The notes below the pieces were generated by a model that searched no databases, was not told where the DNA came from, and saw only the letters and a program-made list of their open reading frames with translations. A stretch of DNA of 64,000 nucleotides, from NCBI RefSeq assembly GCF_012927045.1, contig NZ_JABBFW010000008.1, forward strand, positions 1-64,000, written 5' to 3'. The position numbers were made by a program, and so were the translations under genes. Source of the stretch: Azohydromonas caseinilytica. Lineage in GTDB: Bacteria; Pseudomonadota; Gammaproteobacteria; Burkholderiales; Burkholderiaceae_C. Positions 8,910 to 18,881 of the stretch are shown here, piece by piece (position 1 is the stretch's first letter; every line of letters starts with the position of its first letter).

Positions 8910-10349
8910 TCAGGCTTGCGTGTACGAGGTCTTCACCGTGGTGAAGAACTCCGCCGCGTAGCGGCCCTGCTCACGCGGGCCGTAGCTGGAGCCCTTGCGG
9001 CCGCCGAAGGGCACGTGGTAGTCCACACCCGCGGTGGGCAGGTTCACCATGGTCATGCCGGCCTGCGCGTGGCGCTTGAAGTGCGTGGCGTGCTTGAGGC
9101 TGGTGGTGCACAGCCCCGAGGCCAGGCCGAAGGGCGTGTCGTTGGCCAGGGCCAGCGCCGCGTCGTAGTCCTTGACGCGGCTGACGCTCACCACCGGGCC
9201 GAAGATCTCCTCGGTGTTGATGCGCATCTGCGGCGCCGTGTCGGTGAACAACGCGGGCGTCATGTAGAAGCCCGGGGCGCCGTCGGCGTTGCGGCCCAGG
9301 GCCTCGCCGCCGGCGGCCAGCCGCGCGCCCTCGGCCTTGCCGATGGCCACGTACTCCAGATCCTGCGCCAGCTGCTTCTCGTCGACCACGGGGCCGATGT
9401 CGGTGCCCTGCTTGCGGGCGTCGCCGACCTTGATGCCCTTCATCTTCTCGACCATGGCGGCCACGAAGCGGTCGTGGATGCCTTCGGTGACGATGACGCG
9501 GCTCGACGCCGTGCAGCGCTGGCCGGTGGAGAAGAAGCCGCTGTTGACGGCGCAACTCACGGCCACGTCCAGGTCGGCGTCGTCCAGCACGATGAACGGG
9601 TTCTTGCCGCCCATCTCCAGCTGGAATTTCGCCATGCGCGCCACGCAAGCGGCCGCCACCTGCCTGCCCGTGCCCACGGAGCCGGTGAAGCTGATGGCGT
9701 TGACGCGCGCGTCGTCCAGCAGCGCCTGGCCCACCACGGAGCCGCGGCCCATCACCAGGTTGAACGCGCCCGCCGGCAGCCCGGCGCGATGCAGGATGTC
9801 GGCCAGCGCCCAGGCCGAGCCCGGTACCAGGTCGGCCGGCTTGAGCACCACGCTGTTGCCGAAGGCCAGCGCCGGGGCGATCTTCCAGGCGGGAATCGCG
9901 ATCGGGAAGTTCCAGGGCGTGATCAAACCCACCACGCCGACGGGCTCGCGCGTCACCTCCACGCCCACACCGGGCCGCACGGAAGCGACCACGTCGCCCG
10001 AGGCCCGCAGCGCCTCGCCCGCGAAGAACTTGAAGATGTTGCCGGCGCGAACGACTTCACCGATGGCCTCGGGCAGCGTCTTGCCCTCTTCGCGCGCCAG
10101 CAGGTCGCCCAGCTCGGCCTTGCGGGCCAGGATCTCGCTGCCGGCGGCGTCGAGGATGTCGAAGCGCTGCTGCGGCGTGGACAGGCCCCAGGCCGGCGCG
10201 GCGGCATGTGCGGCGGCGATGGCCTGGCGCGCCTGCGCGGCGTCGGCCTGCGCGTACTCGCCCACCACGTCGCGCGTGTCCGACGGGTTGATGTTGCGGC
10301 TGACAGCGGCGCCGTCTACCCACTCGCCCCCGATGAGGTTCTTGAACAT
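8910..10349 (-). CDS. Aldehyde dehydrogenase, probable 2,5-dioxovalerate (alpha-ketoglutarate semialdehyde) DH
   Basis: 479 aa NAD(P)-dependent dehydrogenase. The general-base Glu lies in LEMGGKNPFI and the nucleophile Cys in FFSTGQRCTASSRV; the cofactor loop is ITPWNFPIAIPAWK. Family membership is certain; substrate is inferred from the operon, since KdgD (downstream of GudD) produces 2,5-dioxopentanoate, which this enzyme would oxidise to 2-oxoglutarate. It starts 33 bp after the end of gudD on the same strand, so it is co-transcribed. Succinate-semialdehyde dehydrogenase activity cannot be excluded. Confidence 0.9.
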   Translation of the reverse strand: MFKNLIGGEWVDGAAVSRNINPSDTRDVVGEYAQADAAQARQAIAAAHAAAPAWGLSTPQQRFDILDAAGSEILARKAELGDLLAREEGKTLPEAIGEVVRAGNIFKFFAGEALRASGDVVASVRPGVGVEVTREPVGVVGLITPWNFPIAIPAWKIAPALAFGNSVVLKPADLVPGSAWALADILHRAGLPAGAFNLVMGRGSVVGQALLDDARVNAISFTGSVGTGRQVAAACVARMAKFQLEMGGKNPFIVLDDADLDVAVSCAVNSGFFSTGQRCTASSRVIVTEGIHDRFVAAMVEKMKGIKVGDARKQGTDIGPVVDEKQLAQDLEYVAIGKAEGARLAAGGEALGRNADGAPGFYMTPALFTDTAPQMRINTEEIFGPVVSVSRVKDYDAALALANDTPFGLASGLCTTSLKHATHFKRHAQAGMTMVNLPTAGVDYHVPFGGRKGSSYGPREQGRYAAEFFTTVKTSYTQA

Positions 10350-10382
10350 GCTTTCTCCTTGGATGTTTGTCTGGCCGGAGTC

Positions 10383-11714
10383 TCAGCGCACCAGGCAGGG
10401 CCGCTTGTTGTCGAAGGTCCAGCCCGGGATCAGGTACTGCATGGCGATGGCGTCGTCGCGCGCGCCCAGCCCGTGCTGCTGGTACAGCGCGTTGGCCTTC
10501 ATCACGGCGTCCATGTCCAGCTCCACGCCCAGGCCCGGCTTCTTCGGCACCGCCACCTCGCCGCCGACGATGCGCAGCGGCTGCTTGGTCAGGAACTGCC
10601 CGTCCTGCCAGATCCAGTGCGTGTCGATGGCCGTCACCCGGCCCGGCACCGCGGCGGCGGCGTGCGTGAACATCGCCAGCGAGACGTCGAAGTGGTTGTT
10701 GGAGTGCGAGCCCCAGGTCAGGCCGAAATCGCGGCAGGTCTGGCCCACGCGCACGGCGCCCTGCATGGTCCAGAAGTGCGGGTCGGCCAGCGGGATGTCC
10801 ACCGACTGCAGCACCAGCGAGTGCACGAACTGGCGCCAGTCGGTGGCGATCATGTTGGTGGCCGTGGGCAGCCCGGTGGCGCGGCGGAACTCGGCCATCA
10901 CCTCGCGGCCGGAGAAGCCGCCCTCGGCGCCGCAGGGGTCCTCGGCATAGGCCAGCACGCCGTGCATGTCGCGCATGAGGCGGATCGCGTCTTTCAGCAG
11001 CCAGCCGCCGTTGGGGTCGAGCGTGATGCGCGCATCCGGAAAGCGCGCCTTGAGCGCCTTGATGGCCTCGACCTCCTCCTCGCCGCGCAGCACGCCGCCC
11101 TTGAGCTTGAAGTCCTGGAAGCCGTAGCGCGCCTGCGCGGCCTCGGCCAGCTTCACCACGGCTTCGGGCGTCATCGCCGCCTCGTGGCGGATGCGCAGCC
11201 ACTCGTCGTCGGCGTCGGGCGCGCTGTCGTAGGGCAGATCGGTCTTGTTGCGGTCGCCGATGTAGAACAGGTAGCCCAGCATCGGCACCGCGTCGCGCTG
11301 CTGGCCCTCGCCCAGCAGCGCGCACACCGGCACTTCCAGCTCCTGGCCCAGCAGGTCCAGCAGCGCCGACTCCACGGCCGTGACGGCGTGGATGGTGGTG
11401 CGCAAATCGAAGGTCTGCAGCCCCCGCCCGCCGGCGTCGCGGTCGGCGAAGCGGGTGCGGATCTCGGTGAGCACGGCCTGCCAGTCGCCGAGCTTGCGGC
11501 CCACGACCAGCTCGCGCGCGTCTTCGAGCGTCTGGCGGATGGCCTCGCCGCCGGGGACCTCGCCCACGCCGGTGCGCCCGGCGCTGTCGGTGAGCACGAG
11601 CAGGTTGCGCGTGAAGTACGGGGCATGCGCGCCGCTGAGGTTGAGCAGCATGCTGTCGCGACCGGCGACGGGAATGGCCCGCAGGGAAGTGACGGTGGGG
11701 GTGGAGATGGACAT
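10383..11714 (-). CDS. gudD: D-glucarate dehydratase
   Basis: 443 aa, enolase superfamily, glucarate dehydratase type. Visible catalytic parts are the KxK pair in FKLKGG, the metal Asp in [14 protein letters not shown] with the metal Glu, ATNMIATDW, and the His/Asp part [15 protein letters not shown]. It removes water from D-glucarate (and often L-idarate) to give 5-keto-4-deoxy-D-glucarate in the cytoplasm. It sits between KdgD, the next enzyme, and the semialdehyde dehydrogenase, so the operon order supports the call. A short GC-rich stretch with CCCTCCCC...GGGAGAGGG separates it from kdgD. Confidence 0.95.
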   Translation of the reverse strand: MSISTPTVTSLRAIPVAGRDSMLLNLSGAHAPYFTRNLLVLTDSAGRTGVGEVPGGEAIRQTLEDARELVVGRKLGDWQAVLTEIRTRFADRDAGGRGLQTFDLRTTIHAVTAVESALLDLLGQELEVPVCALLGEGQQRDAVPMLGYLFYIGDRNKTDLPYDSAPDADDEWLRIRHEAAMTPEAVVKLAEAAQARYGFQDFKLKGGVLRGEEEVEAIKALKARFPDARITLDPNGGWLLKDAIRLMRDMHGVLAYAEDPCGAEGGFSGREVMAEFRRATGLPTATNMIATDWRQFVHSLVLQSVDIPLADPHFWTMQGAVRVGQTCRDFGLTWGSHSNNHFDVSLAMFTHAAAAVPGRVTAIDTHWIWQDGQFLTKQPLRIVGGEVAVPKKPGLGVELDMDAVMKANALYQQHGLGARDDAIAMQYLIPGWTFDNKRPCLVR

Positions 11715-11869
11715 GGCGAAGAAGGGGCTGGCACCCTCCCCGGCCGCAAGGGAGAGGGCCGAAGAGGCAGAAAGTGCGGGGGTCAGTCCGCCGTGATCAT
11801 GCGGGCCTGGATCGGGACCGCTGGCCCGGCTGCCGGGCTCCCCGGGGGCGCCACGGCGGCCGCGGGCCC

Positions 11870-12781
11870 TTACTGCGGGCCCAGGCGGGCGATGAGCGCC
11901 TGCAGCTGATCGAATTCCGCCGGCTTGAGCTCGGACAGCGGCGGGCGCACGGGGCCGGCGCTGTGTCCGACGATGGTGGCGCCGGCCTTGACCAGGCTCA
12001 CCGCGTAGCCGTTGCCGCGGTTGCGCAGCTCCACCAGGGGCAGGAAGAACTCGTTGATCAGGCGACCGGTGGTGGCGGTGTCGCCCGCGGCATGCGCGTT
12101 GTAGAACTCGATGGCCGTGCGCGGGATGAAGTTGAACACCGCCGAGGAGTACACCGGGCAGCCCATGGCCTTGTAGGCACCGGCGAACACTTCGGCCGTG
12201 GGCAGGCCGCCCAGGTAGGCGAAGCGGTCACCCAGCTTCTGGCGCACGGTCACGAAGGCCTCGATGTCGCCGATACCGTCCTTGAAGCCGATCAGGTTCG
12301 GGCAGCGCTCGGCCAGCTTGAGCAGCGTCTCGGCGCTGTAGCGGCAGCTGCCGCGGTTGTAGACCACCACGCCGATCTTGACGCTCTTGCACACGGCCTC
12401 GACATGCTTGACCAGGCCTTCCTGGGTGGCCTCGGTGAGGTAGTGCGGCAGCAACAGGATGCCCTGCGCGCCGGCTCGCTCGGCCGCCTGCGCGTACTGC
12501 ACCGCCAGCGTGGTGCCGCCGCCGGCGCCGGCAATGATGGGCACGCGGCCACGGCAGGTGTCGGCAGCCACCTTGACCACGTCGAAGAACTCGCCCGGCT
12601 CCAGCGAGAAGAACTCGCCCGTGCCGCCGGCGGCAAACAGCACCGTGGCGCCATAGGGCATGAGCCACTCCAGGCGTGCGGCATAGCTGCGGGCATCAAA
12701 GCGCAGCTCGCTGTCGAAGTCGGTCAGCGGGAAGGACAGCAGGCCGGATTGCAGGGCGGACTTGAGTTCTTGCGGGGACAT
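11870..12781 (-). CDS. kdgD: 5-dehydro-4-deoxyglucarate dehydratase (decarboxylating)
   Basis: 303 aa, DapA/NAL-type aldolase superfamily. Schiff-base Lys is in [10 protein letters not shown], the conserved Tyr in [12 protein letters not shown], and the GGTGEFFSL substrate loop is the KdgD variant of the family's GTTGE. It dehydrates and decarboxylates 5-keto-4-deoxyglucarate to 2,5-dioxopentanoate plus CO2. Start at 12781 ([10 protein letters not shown]) fits family N-termini. As first gene of the leftward block it should carry the promoter, and a regulator-like palindrome lies 52-69 bp upstream. Confidence 0.95.
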   Translation of the reverse strand: MSPQELKSALQSGLLSFPLTDFDSELRFDARSYAARLEWLMPYGATVLFAAGGTGEFFSLEPGEFFDVVKVAADTCRGRVPIIAGAGGGTTLAVQYAQAAERAGAQGILLLPHYLTEATQEGLVKHVEAVCKSVKIGVVVYNRGSCRYSAETLLKLAERCPNLIGFKDGIGDIEAFVTVRQKLGDRFAYLGGLPTAEVFAGAYKAMGCPVYSSAVFNFIPRTAIEFYNAHAAGDTATTGRLINEFFLPLVELRNRGNGYAVSLVKAGATIVGHSAGPVRPPLSELKPAEFDQLQALIARLGPQ

Positions 12782-12832
12782 GGGTTCTCCGGTGGGCTTG
12801 GTTCGAGTGCCAGAACGCATTGTTCAGCTGCG

Positions 12833-12850
12833 TTGTATGTCATCGTACAA
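12833..12850. promoter_or_regulatory. Putative GntR operator before the aldarate operon
   Basis: TTGTATG-TCAT-CGTACAA: 7-bp half sites with one mismatch and a 4-bp centre. It is located upstream of kdgD in the 267-bp gap between kdgD and the LysR gene. A half-site copy of the same words (GTTGTACGATGAC) occurs again at 13006-13018 in opposite orientation. The same architecture appears at 6102-6119 before the GntR gene. This is consistent with control of the operon by that regulator. Confidence 0.55.
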
Positions 12851-13048
12851 CATGCAATGCCGGTTTGCTACGGAAAACACGTAGACGCACCGGTGCATAC
12901 GTATCCAGCTTGCCCGAATCAGCTCTGTGGCATGGCATTCGACCCTCCGGTCCATACCTCAGTCAAGCTGAGAGCAGCGGTCCGAGATGGATCAATATGA
13001 ACGAAGTTGTACGATGACTGGGGCACTGATGGCCCGCATGTCATCCGC

Positions 13049-13954
13049 TCAGCCGCTGGCCGCCGCGCCGGTCAGGTGCTCGACGATGAACTCGCGCAGC
13101 CGCTGCTGCGCCGGGTTGCGCCCGGCACGGCGCCACGCCAGGTAGATCTCGGCCACGACGTCCTGGCGCCAGAGGTCGCGGAACGTCACGTTCTCGAAGC
13201 GCACGTGCTTCGCCGAGGCCGGCACGATGGCGAGGCCGATGCCGGCCTGCACCAGGGCCATGATCGTGTGCGTCTGCCCGATGTGGTGCACGTAGTGCGG
13301 CTGCACGCCCGTGGCCACGAACAGCGACTTGATCTTGTCGTGGAAGTACTTGCCCTCCTTCTCGGAGTACATCACCAGCGGCTGCCCGGCCAGGTCGTCC
13401 AGCGCGATGCGGCGCCGGCGCGCCAGCGGGTGGTCCGCGGGCAGGGCCAGCTGCATGGGCTCGCGCACCACGCAGTGGTAGTCCAGCTCGGCCTCCGAGT
13501 GCATGGGTCGCACGAAAGCCAGGTCCAGCGCCTCGGCGGCCAGCGCGCGGAACTGCTCCGCCGACACCATCTCCTCCAGCACGATGTCGATGCCCGGCAG
13601 CGCCTCGCGCGCGAGCTTCAGCAGGGTCGGGATGAGCACGTAGCCGGCCACCGCGGTGTAGCCGACCACGACCCGGCCGGTGTCGCCCCGGGCCGTGAGC
13701 CGCGCGGCCGTTGCAGCGTCATCGGCCAGCCGCAGGATCTTCAGCGCGTCGGGGTACAGCGCCGCCCCGGCCGAGGTCAGGCGCACGCTGCGGCTGGTGC
13801 GCTCCAGCAGCCGCGCGCCCACCGACTCCTCCAGCAGCTGGATCTGGCGGCTCAGCGGCGGCTGGGTCATGTGCAGCCGCGTGGCTGCCTTGCCGAAGTG
13901 CAGCTCCTCCGACACGGCCACGAAGCAGCGCAACTGGAACAGGTCCATCATCAA
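13049..13954 (-). CDS. LysR-family regulator
   Basis: 301 aa. The N-terminal helix-turn-helix (FVAVSEELHFGKAATRLHMTQPPLSRQIQLLEESVGARLLERTSR) is of the type found in BenM/CatM and similar acid-degradation regulators. A C-terminal periplasmic-binding-like effector domain follows. It is divergent from the Bug receptor gene at 14110, with a gap of 155 bp, the classical LysR arrangement, so I expect it to control 14110-17060 and itself. Three Met codons in a row at 13954/13951/13948 make the exact start uncertain by two residues. Confidence 0.92.
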   Translation of the reverse strand: MMMDLFQLRCFVAVSEELHFGKAATRLHMTQPPLSRQIQLLEESVGARLLERTSRSVRLTSAGAALYPDALKILRLADDAATAARLTARGDTGRVVVGYTAVAGYVLIPTLLKLAREALPGIDIVLEEMVSAEQFRALAAEALDLAFVRPMHSEAELDYHCVVREPMQLALPADHPLARRRRIALDDLAGQPLVMYSEKEGKYFHDKIKSLFVATGVQPHYVHHIGQTHTIMALVQAGIGLAIVPASAKHVRFENVTFRDLWRQDVVAEIYLAWRRAGRNPAQQRLREFIVEHLTGAAASG

Positions 13955-14109
13955 TCCAAGAGTTGCATCGAATGATCCAAATTTAAGCTTGGACCTTTAT
14001 AGATCGTCTTCCTAGACTGGTTTTCAGACGCCGGGGTCCGCGGCGCGCCCTGCCCGCCGGACCCGCACAGAGCGCGACCCGCCCTCGCGGCATCCAGACA
14101 GGAGACAAG

Positions 14110-15093
14110 ATGTTGAAGCCCCATTTCGTGCTGCCGCTGCTCGCGGTGGCGGTGTCTGCCGTCGCCACGGCGCCCGCGGCGGCGCAGCCCGGCAGCTGGC
14201 CGAGCCGGCCGGTGACCATCGTGGTGCCCTTTCCGCCCGGCGGCGGCACCGACACCGGCGCGCGCATCGTGGCCGAGCAGCTCAGCCGCCGCTGGGGCCA
14301 GACCGTGGTGGTCGAGAACAAGGGCGGCGCCGCCGGCCAGATCGGCGCGGACATGGTGGCCAAGGCCAAGCCCGACGGCCACACGCTGCTGATGGGCAAT
14401 ATCGGCACCCAGGCCATCAACCCGGCGCTCTACAAGAAGCTGCCCTACGACGCCAACAAGGCCTTCGCGCCGGTGTCGCTGGTGGCCGAGCTGCCGCTGG
14501 CGATGATGGTCAACCCCAACGTGCCGGCCAAGACCGTCAAGGACTTCGTCACCTACGCCAAGGCCAAGCCCGGGCAGCTCAGCTACAGCAGCTCCGGCGC
14601 CGGCGGCGGGCCGCACCTGGCGGCCGAGATGTTCAAGGACAGCACCGGCGCCTTCATCGTGCACGTGCCCTACCGCGGCGGCGGGCCGGCAGTGTCGGAC
14701 CTCATCGCCGGCCATGTGCAGCTCTCGTTCATGACGGTGTTCGAGGCCAGCGGCCACATCAAGGCCGGCAAGCTGCGCGCGCTGGCCGTGACCAGCGACA
14801 AGCGCGTGCCCGCGCTGCCCGAGGTGCCCACGCTGGCCGAGGCCGGCGTGCCTGGCTTCAACAGCATTTCCTGGATCGGGCTGCTGGCGCCCGCGGGCAC
14901 GCCGCAGGAGGTCACCGACAAGATCGCCGCCGACGTGCGCGCCGTGATGGCGCAGGACGAGGTGAAGAAGAAATTCTCCGACCTCGGCGCCGTGCCTGCG
15001 GCCGGCACGCCGGCGGCCTTCGGCAAGCTGATCGACGACGACCGCAAGCGCTACGCCCAGATCATCCAGGACCGCAAGATCACGGTCGAGTAA
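14110..15093 (+). CDS. Bug/TctC-family solute receptor 1
   Basis: 327 aa, exported (MLKPHFVLPLLAVAVSAVATAPAAAQ). Family markers are WPSRPVTIVVPFPPGGGTDTGAR near the N-terminus, ENKGGAAGQIG, and the C-terminal AEAGVPGFNSISW and LLAPAGTP. Bug proteins are periplasmic receptors of tripartite tricarboxylate transporters, and many Burkholderiales carry dozens as orphans. No TctA or TctB gene is in the window, so membrane subunits must lie elsewhere. Given the neighbours, an aldarate or other sugar acid is a reasonable but unproven ligand. Confidence 0.9.
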   Translation: MLKPHFVLPLLAVAVSAVATAPAAAQPGSWPSRPVTIVVPFPPGGGTDTGARIVAEQLSRRWGQTVVVENKGGAAGQIGADMVAKAKPDGHTLLMGNIGTQAINPALYKKLPYDANKAFAPVSLVAELPLAMMVNPNVPAKTVKDFVTYAKAKPGQLSYSSSGAGGGPHLAAEMFKDSTGAFIVHVPYRGGGPAVSDLIAGHVQLSFMTVFEASGHIKAGKLRALAVTSDKRVPALPEVPTLAEAGVPGFNSISWIGLLAPAGTPQEVTDKIAADVRAVMAQDEVKKKFSDLGAVPAAGTPAAFGKLIDDDRKRYAQIIQDRKITVE

Positions 15094-15115
15094 GCAACCA
15101 AGCGCGGAGATTCCC

Positions 15116-16090
15116 ATGCAGCTCAAGACCATCGGGCGCGGCCTGGCCGCGGCGGGTGCGCTCGCCCTGGCGGCCGGCGCCCAGGCACAAGCCAACTTTC
15201 CCAGCAAGCCCATCACCATCGTCGTGCCGGCCTCGCCGGGCGGGGCCATCGACATCGCAGCGCGGCTCATCGGCGCGCGCTTCACCGCGGCCTGGGGCCA
15301 GCCGGTGACCATCGAGAACAAGGGCGGCGCCGCCGGCATGCTGGGCTCGGACTTCGTGGCCAAGGCCGCGCCCGACGGCCACACGCTGGCACTGGTGGCC
15401 AGCAGCCACGCCATCAACCCCAGCATGTACAAGAAGCTGCCCTTCGACACGGTGAAGAGCTTCGAGCCGGTGGTGCAGACGCACGTGGTGCCGCTGATGC
15501 TGGTGGTGAACAAGGACATCCCGGCCAGGAACGTCACCGAGCTGGTGAGCTACCTGAAGGGCCATCCGGGCCAGGTCAGCTACGCCTCCAGCGGCAACGG
15601 CGGCGCGCCGCACATGTCGGCCGAGCTGTTCAGGAGCGTGGCCGGCGTGGACATCGCGCATGTGCCCTACAAGGGCAGCACCGCCGCGCACCCTGACCTC
15701 ATTGCCGGCCGCACGGCGCTGATGTTCGACACCGTCGCCGCCGTGGCGCCGCAGGTCAAGGGCGACAAGGTGCGCGCGCTGGCCGTGACCACGCCCAGGC
15801 GCTCCAGCCTGTTCCCGGAGCTGCCGACCATGGCCGAGGCCGGGCTCAAGGGCTACGAGACCAGCACCTGGGGCGGGCTGCTTGCGCCGGCGGGCACGCC
15901 CAAGGACGTGATCGCCAAGCTCAATGCCGAGGCCAACAAGGCGCTGGCGACGCCCGAGCTGCGCGAGAAGCTGGCGGCGGCCGGCATCGAGCCTGCGGGC
16001 GGCACGCCGCAGCAGTTCGGCGACTTCATCCAGTCCGAGATCGCGCGCTGGGCCAAGGTGGCCAAGAGCGCGGGCATCCAGCCCGATTGA
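15116..16090 (+). CDS. Bug/TctC-family solute receptor 2
   Basis: 324 aa with signal peptide (LAAAGALALAAGAQAQA). It has the same motifs as the gene before it (ITIVVPASPGGAIDIAARL, ENKGGAAGMLGSDFVAKA, PYKGSTAAHPDL, LLAPAGTPKDV) but a clearly different sequence, so it is a paralogue and not a recent duplicate. It starts 22 bp after receptor 1 and is co-transcribed. A pair of receptors suggests two related ligands for one transporter. Confidence 0.9.
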   Translation: MQLKTIGRGLAAAGALALAAGAQAQANFPSKPITIVVPASPGGAIDIAARLIGARFTAAWGQPVTIENKGGAAGMLGSDFVAKAAPDGHTLALVASSHAINPSMYKKLPFDTVKSFEPVVQTHVVPLMLVVNKDIPARNVTELVSYLKGHPGQVSYASSGNGGAPHMSAELFRSVAGVDIAHVPYKGSTAAHPDLIAGRTALMFDTVAAVAPQVKGDKVRALAVTTPRRSSLFPELPTMAEAGLKGYETSTWGGLLAPAGTPKDVIAKLNAEANKALATPELREKLAAAGIEPAGGTPQQFGDFIQSEIARWAKVAKSAGIQPD

Positions 16091-16106
16091 CCAGGAACCT
16101 CACACC

Positions 16107-17060
16107 ATGACCCTGATGAAACCCCGCGTCCTGCAACTGGGCCGCCTGCTGCCCGCGCTGGAAGCGCGACTGGCCGCCGACTATGACGTGACCCTGCTGG
16201 CGCAGCAGGCCGACCCGCGCGCCTTCCTGGCCGCGCGGGGCCGCGAGTTCGTTGAGGCGGTGACTTCCGCGCCGGTGGGCATCGATGCCGCCCTGCTGGA
16301 GGCGCTGCCCGAGGTGCGGGTGGTGTCGAGCTTCGGCGTCGGCCTGGACCGGATCGACCTGGCGGCGGCCGCGCGCCGCGGCGTGGCCGTGGGCTACACG
16401 CCCAACGTGCTCAACGACTGCGTGGCCGACATCGCTTTCACCCTGCTGCTGGACGTGGCGCGCCGCGCCTCGGAGGCGGACCGCTTCGTGCGCCGCGGCG
16501 GCTGGCTGCAGGAGAAATTTCCGCTGGCCACGCGCGTGAGCGGCAAGCGGCTGGGCATCGTGGGGATGGGGCGCATCGGCCGCACGGTGGCCAAGCGCGC
16601 CTCGGGCTTCGACATGGAGATCCGCTACCACGACCGCAACGTCGTCTCGGACGTGCCCTACGGCCACGAGGCGAGCCTGCCGGCGCTGGCGCGCTGGGCG
16701 GAGTTCCTGGTGGTGGCCGCGGCCGGCGGCCCCGGCAGCCGCGGGCTGATCTCGGCCGAGGTGCTGCAGGCGCTGGGGCCGCAGGGTTTCCTGGTCAACA
16801 TCGCGCGCGGCACGCTGGTGGACGAGGCCGCGCTGGTGCGCGCGCTGCAGGACAAGCGCATCGCCGGTGCCGGCCTGGACGTGTTCCTGGACGAGCCGCG
16901 CGTGCCCGAGGCGCTGCTGGCGCTGGACAACGTGGTGCTCACGCCCCATGTCGCCAGCGGCACCCACGAGACGCGCCAGGCCATGGCCGACCTGGTGCTG
17001 GAGAACCTGCGGAGCTTCTTCGAGCGGGGAGAGGTGAGGATGCAGGCGCCGGTGCAGTGA
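16107..17060 (+). CDS. D-isomer-specific 2-hydroxyacid dehydrogenase
   Basis: 317 aa. The Rossmann motif GIVGMGRIGRTVAKRA and the catalytic triad are visible: Arg in NIARGTLVDEAAL, Glu in FLDEP and His in TPHVASGTHE. Enzymes of this group (hydroxypyruvate/glyoxylate reductase type) reduce 2-oxoacids with NAD(P)H. It starts 16 bp after the second Bug gene and ends the rightward operon, so it probably acts on the acid imported by these receptors or on a product of it. The substrate cannot be read from sequence. Confidence 0.9.
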   Translation: MTLMKPRVLQLGRLLPALEARLAADYDVTLLAQQADPRAFLAARGREFVEAVTSAPVGIDAALLEALPEVRVVSSFGVGLDRIDLAAAARRGVAVGYTPNVLNDCVADIAFTLLLDVARRASEADRFVRRGGWLQEKFPLATRVSGKRLGIVGMGRIGRTVAKRASGFDMEIRYHDRNVVSDVPYGHEASLPALARWAEFLVVAAAGGPGSRGLISAEVLQALGPQGFLVNIARGTLVDEAALVRALQDKRIAGAGLDVFLDEPRVPEALLALDNVVLTPHVASGTHETRQAMADLVLENLRSFFERGEVRMQAPVQ

Positions 17061-17105
17061 GGATTTGAGGCGTTCGCCATGAGCTGCGCTGCCCCGTTTA
17101 CTACT

Positions 17106-17264
17106 CCGTCATCCCCGCGAAGGCGGGGACCCAGGCGGTCCCACGTCGGCCATTGAAGTCCATGCAGGCATCACGCGGCCGAACAAAAACCTTGGCATGC
17201 CTGGCAAGCAGCTCGCGGCCTGCTTGGGGACCGCCTGGGTTCTCGCCTTCGCGGGAATGACGAG
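17106..17264. repeat. Inverted-repeat element between convergent genes
   Basis: Arms of 37-38 bp at 17106-17142 and 17227-17264 are inverted and nearly matching. Both read GTCATYCCCGCGAAGGCG...ACCCAGGCGGTCCC when oriented alike. This GTCATTCCCGCGAAGGCGGG word is a dispersed repeat in many beta-proteobacteria. It occupies the gap between the convergent dehydrogenase and phosphorylase genes and could act as a two-way terminator. The rest of 17061-17351 shows nothing else. Confidence 0.65.
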
Positions 17265-17351
17265 GCAGAGGACGTGGCGCCTGAGCCTCCGGAGCAACGC
17301 AGGGTCACAACTTTCCCCGTACAGCAGTGCCTGCCACTGCCTCGACACTCT

Positions 17352-18881
17352 TCATCCCTCCTCCTCCACCCCAATCACCTCGTTGCGCTCCAGGTACTGC
17401 CGCGCGTACTCCAGCTCGCCGCGGGCCTGGGCGTGCAGGGTCAGCAGCGGCTGGCCGGGTTCCACCACGTCGCCCAGCCGCACGTGCAGCTCCAGCCCGG
17501 CCGCTGGCACGTTGGGCGCGCCGGCCAGCCGGGCCAGGCGCGCCAGGCGGCGGCTGTCGATGGCGGTGACGCGCCCGGCACGCCGCGCCAGCGCCGGCTC
17601 GCGCAGCAGCGCGCGCGGCGGTTCACGCAGCCCACCCTGGGCCTCGCAGATGGCCTGGAACTTCGACCACGCCGCGCCGCCGGCCAGCACCTGCCCGGCC
17701 ACCAGCGCGCCCTCGCCGGCCGGCACCCGGCCGCTGAACTCCAGCAGCGCCGCGGCCAGCCGCACGGCCTTGGCGCGCAGGTCTGCGGGCGCATCGGGCG
17801 CGCCCTGCAGCACGGCCAGCACGTCCCAGGCTTCCAGCGCCGGGCCCACGCCGCGGCCCACGGGCTGACTGCCGTCGGTGCGCAACACCTGCAGCCGCAG
17901 GCCATGGGCCTGGGCCACCCGCTCCAGCAGCGACTTCAGGCGCAGGTAGTCCACCTCGCTACGCACCTTGGCGGTGGGGCCCACCGGCACGTCGATGAGC
18001 GCGTGCGTGGCGCCGGCGGCGATCTTCTTGGACAGCACCGAGGCCACCAGCTGCGCGTCGCTGTCCAGGTCCAGCGGGCGCTCGACGCGGATGAGCACGT
18101 CGTCGGCCGGGCTGAGCGTGAGCGCGCCGCCCCACACCAGGCAGCCGCCCTCGCGCGCCACGACGCGGCGCATGGCCGTGCCGTCCAGCGCCACGGTGGT
18201 CAGCGTCTCCATCACGTCGGCCGTGCCCGCCGGCGAGGTGATGGCGCGCGAGGAGGTCTTGGGCACCACCAGCCCGGCCGCCACGGCAATGGCCACCACG
18301 ATCGGCGTGGTGCGGTTGCCCGGCAGGCCGCCGACGCAGTGCTTGTCGCCGATGGGGCCGAAGCCCCAGGACAGCCGCTCGCCCGCGTCCACCATGGCGG
18401 CGGTGAGATCGGTGGTTTCCTGCACGTCCATGTGCCCGCCCGCGCAGGCGGCCAGGAAGGCGGCGATGTGGGTGTCCGGGTAGCGGCCGGCGGCCAGGTC
18501 GCCCACGATGGCGCGCAGTGCCGCCGGGTCCAGCCGGTGGCCGTAGAGCTTGGCGCGCACGGCGCTCATCGACTCCAGCAGCGGCGCGTGCGCGATGCTG
18601 ACGTGGTCGCCGGGGCGCGCGTCCAGCGCGCGCCAGGCGCTGTTGCTCAGGCCGGCCTCGCCCAGCGACAGCAGGCCCGGATCGACTACGTTGAGCGTGG
18701 CAATCAGCGTGCGCCCGCGCAGCCGCAGCTCCACCCGCGTCTGCGCCTGGAAACCCTCGGCGCGGCACACCGGGCAGTCGCGGTGCATGTAGACCACGAA
18801 CTCCTGGGACGTCTCGATGCCGATGCGCGCCACGCGCAGCAAGGGCGCGGGCGCCGGCGCGCCTTGCAGCATGCAGCTCAT
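17352..18881 (-). CDS. Thymidine/AMP phosphorylase-family protein
   Basis: 509 aa, longer than DeoA (about 440) because of an N-terminal extension of roughly 90 residues ([25 protein letters not shown]), as in archaeal AMP phosphorylases and the bacterial 'putative thymidine phosphorylase' branch. Core motifs are [29 protein letters not shown] (phosphate and base site), [19 protein letters not shown] and [15 protein letters not shown]. It should phosphorolyse a pyrimidine nucleoside or a nucleotide. Its ATG overlaps the stop of the upstream metallo-beta-lactamase gene (ATGA), so the two are translationally coupled. Confidence 0.88.
   Translation of the reverse strand: MSCMLQGAPAPAPLLRVARIGIETSQEFVVYMHRDCPVCRAEGFQAQTRVELRLRGRTLIATLNVVDPGLLSLGEAGLSNSAWRALDARPGDHVSIAHAPLLESMSAVRAKLYGHRLDPAALRAIVGDLAAGRYPDTHIAAFLAACAGGHMDVQETTDLTAAMVDAGERLSWGFGPIGDKHCVGGLPGNRTTPIVVAIAVAAGLVVPKTSSRAITSPAGTADVMETLTTVALDGTAMRRVVAREGGCLVWGGALTLSPADDVLIRVERPLDLDSDAQLVASVLSKKIAAGATHALIDVPVGPTAKVRSEVDYLRLKSLLERVAQAHGLRLQVLRTDGSQPVGRGVGPALEAWDVLAVLQGAPDAPADLRAKAVRLAAALLEFSGRVPAGEGALVAGQVLAGGAAWSKFQAICEAQGGLREPPRALLREPALARRAGRVTAIDSRRLARLARLAGAPNVPAAGLELHVRLGDVVEPGQPLLTLHAQARGELEYARQYLERNEVIGVEEEG

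Noticed and set aside
7245-11909. 1554-codon open frame on the plus strand
   Set aside because: It is antisense to pyk, the aldehyde dehydrogenase and gudD, all of which have clear catalytic motifs. The translation is His/Arg/Gly-rich noise typical of GC-rich DNA.
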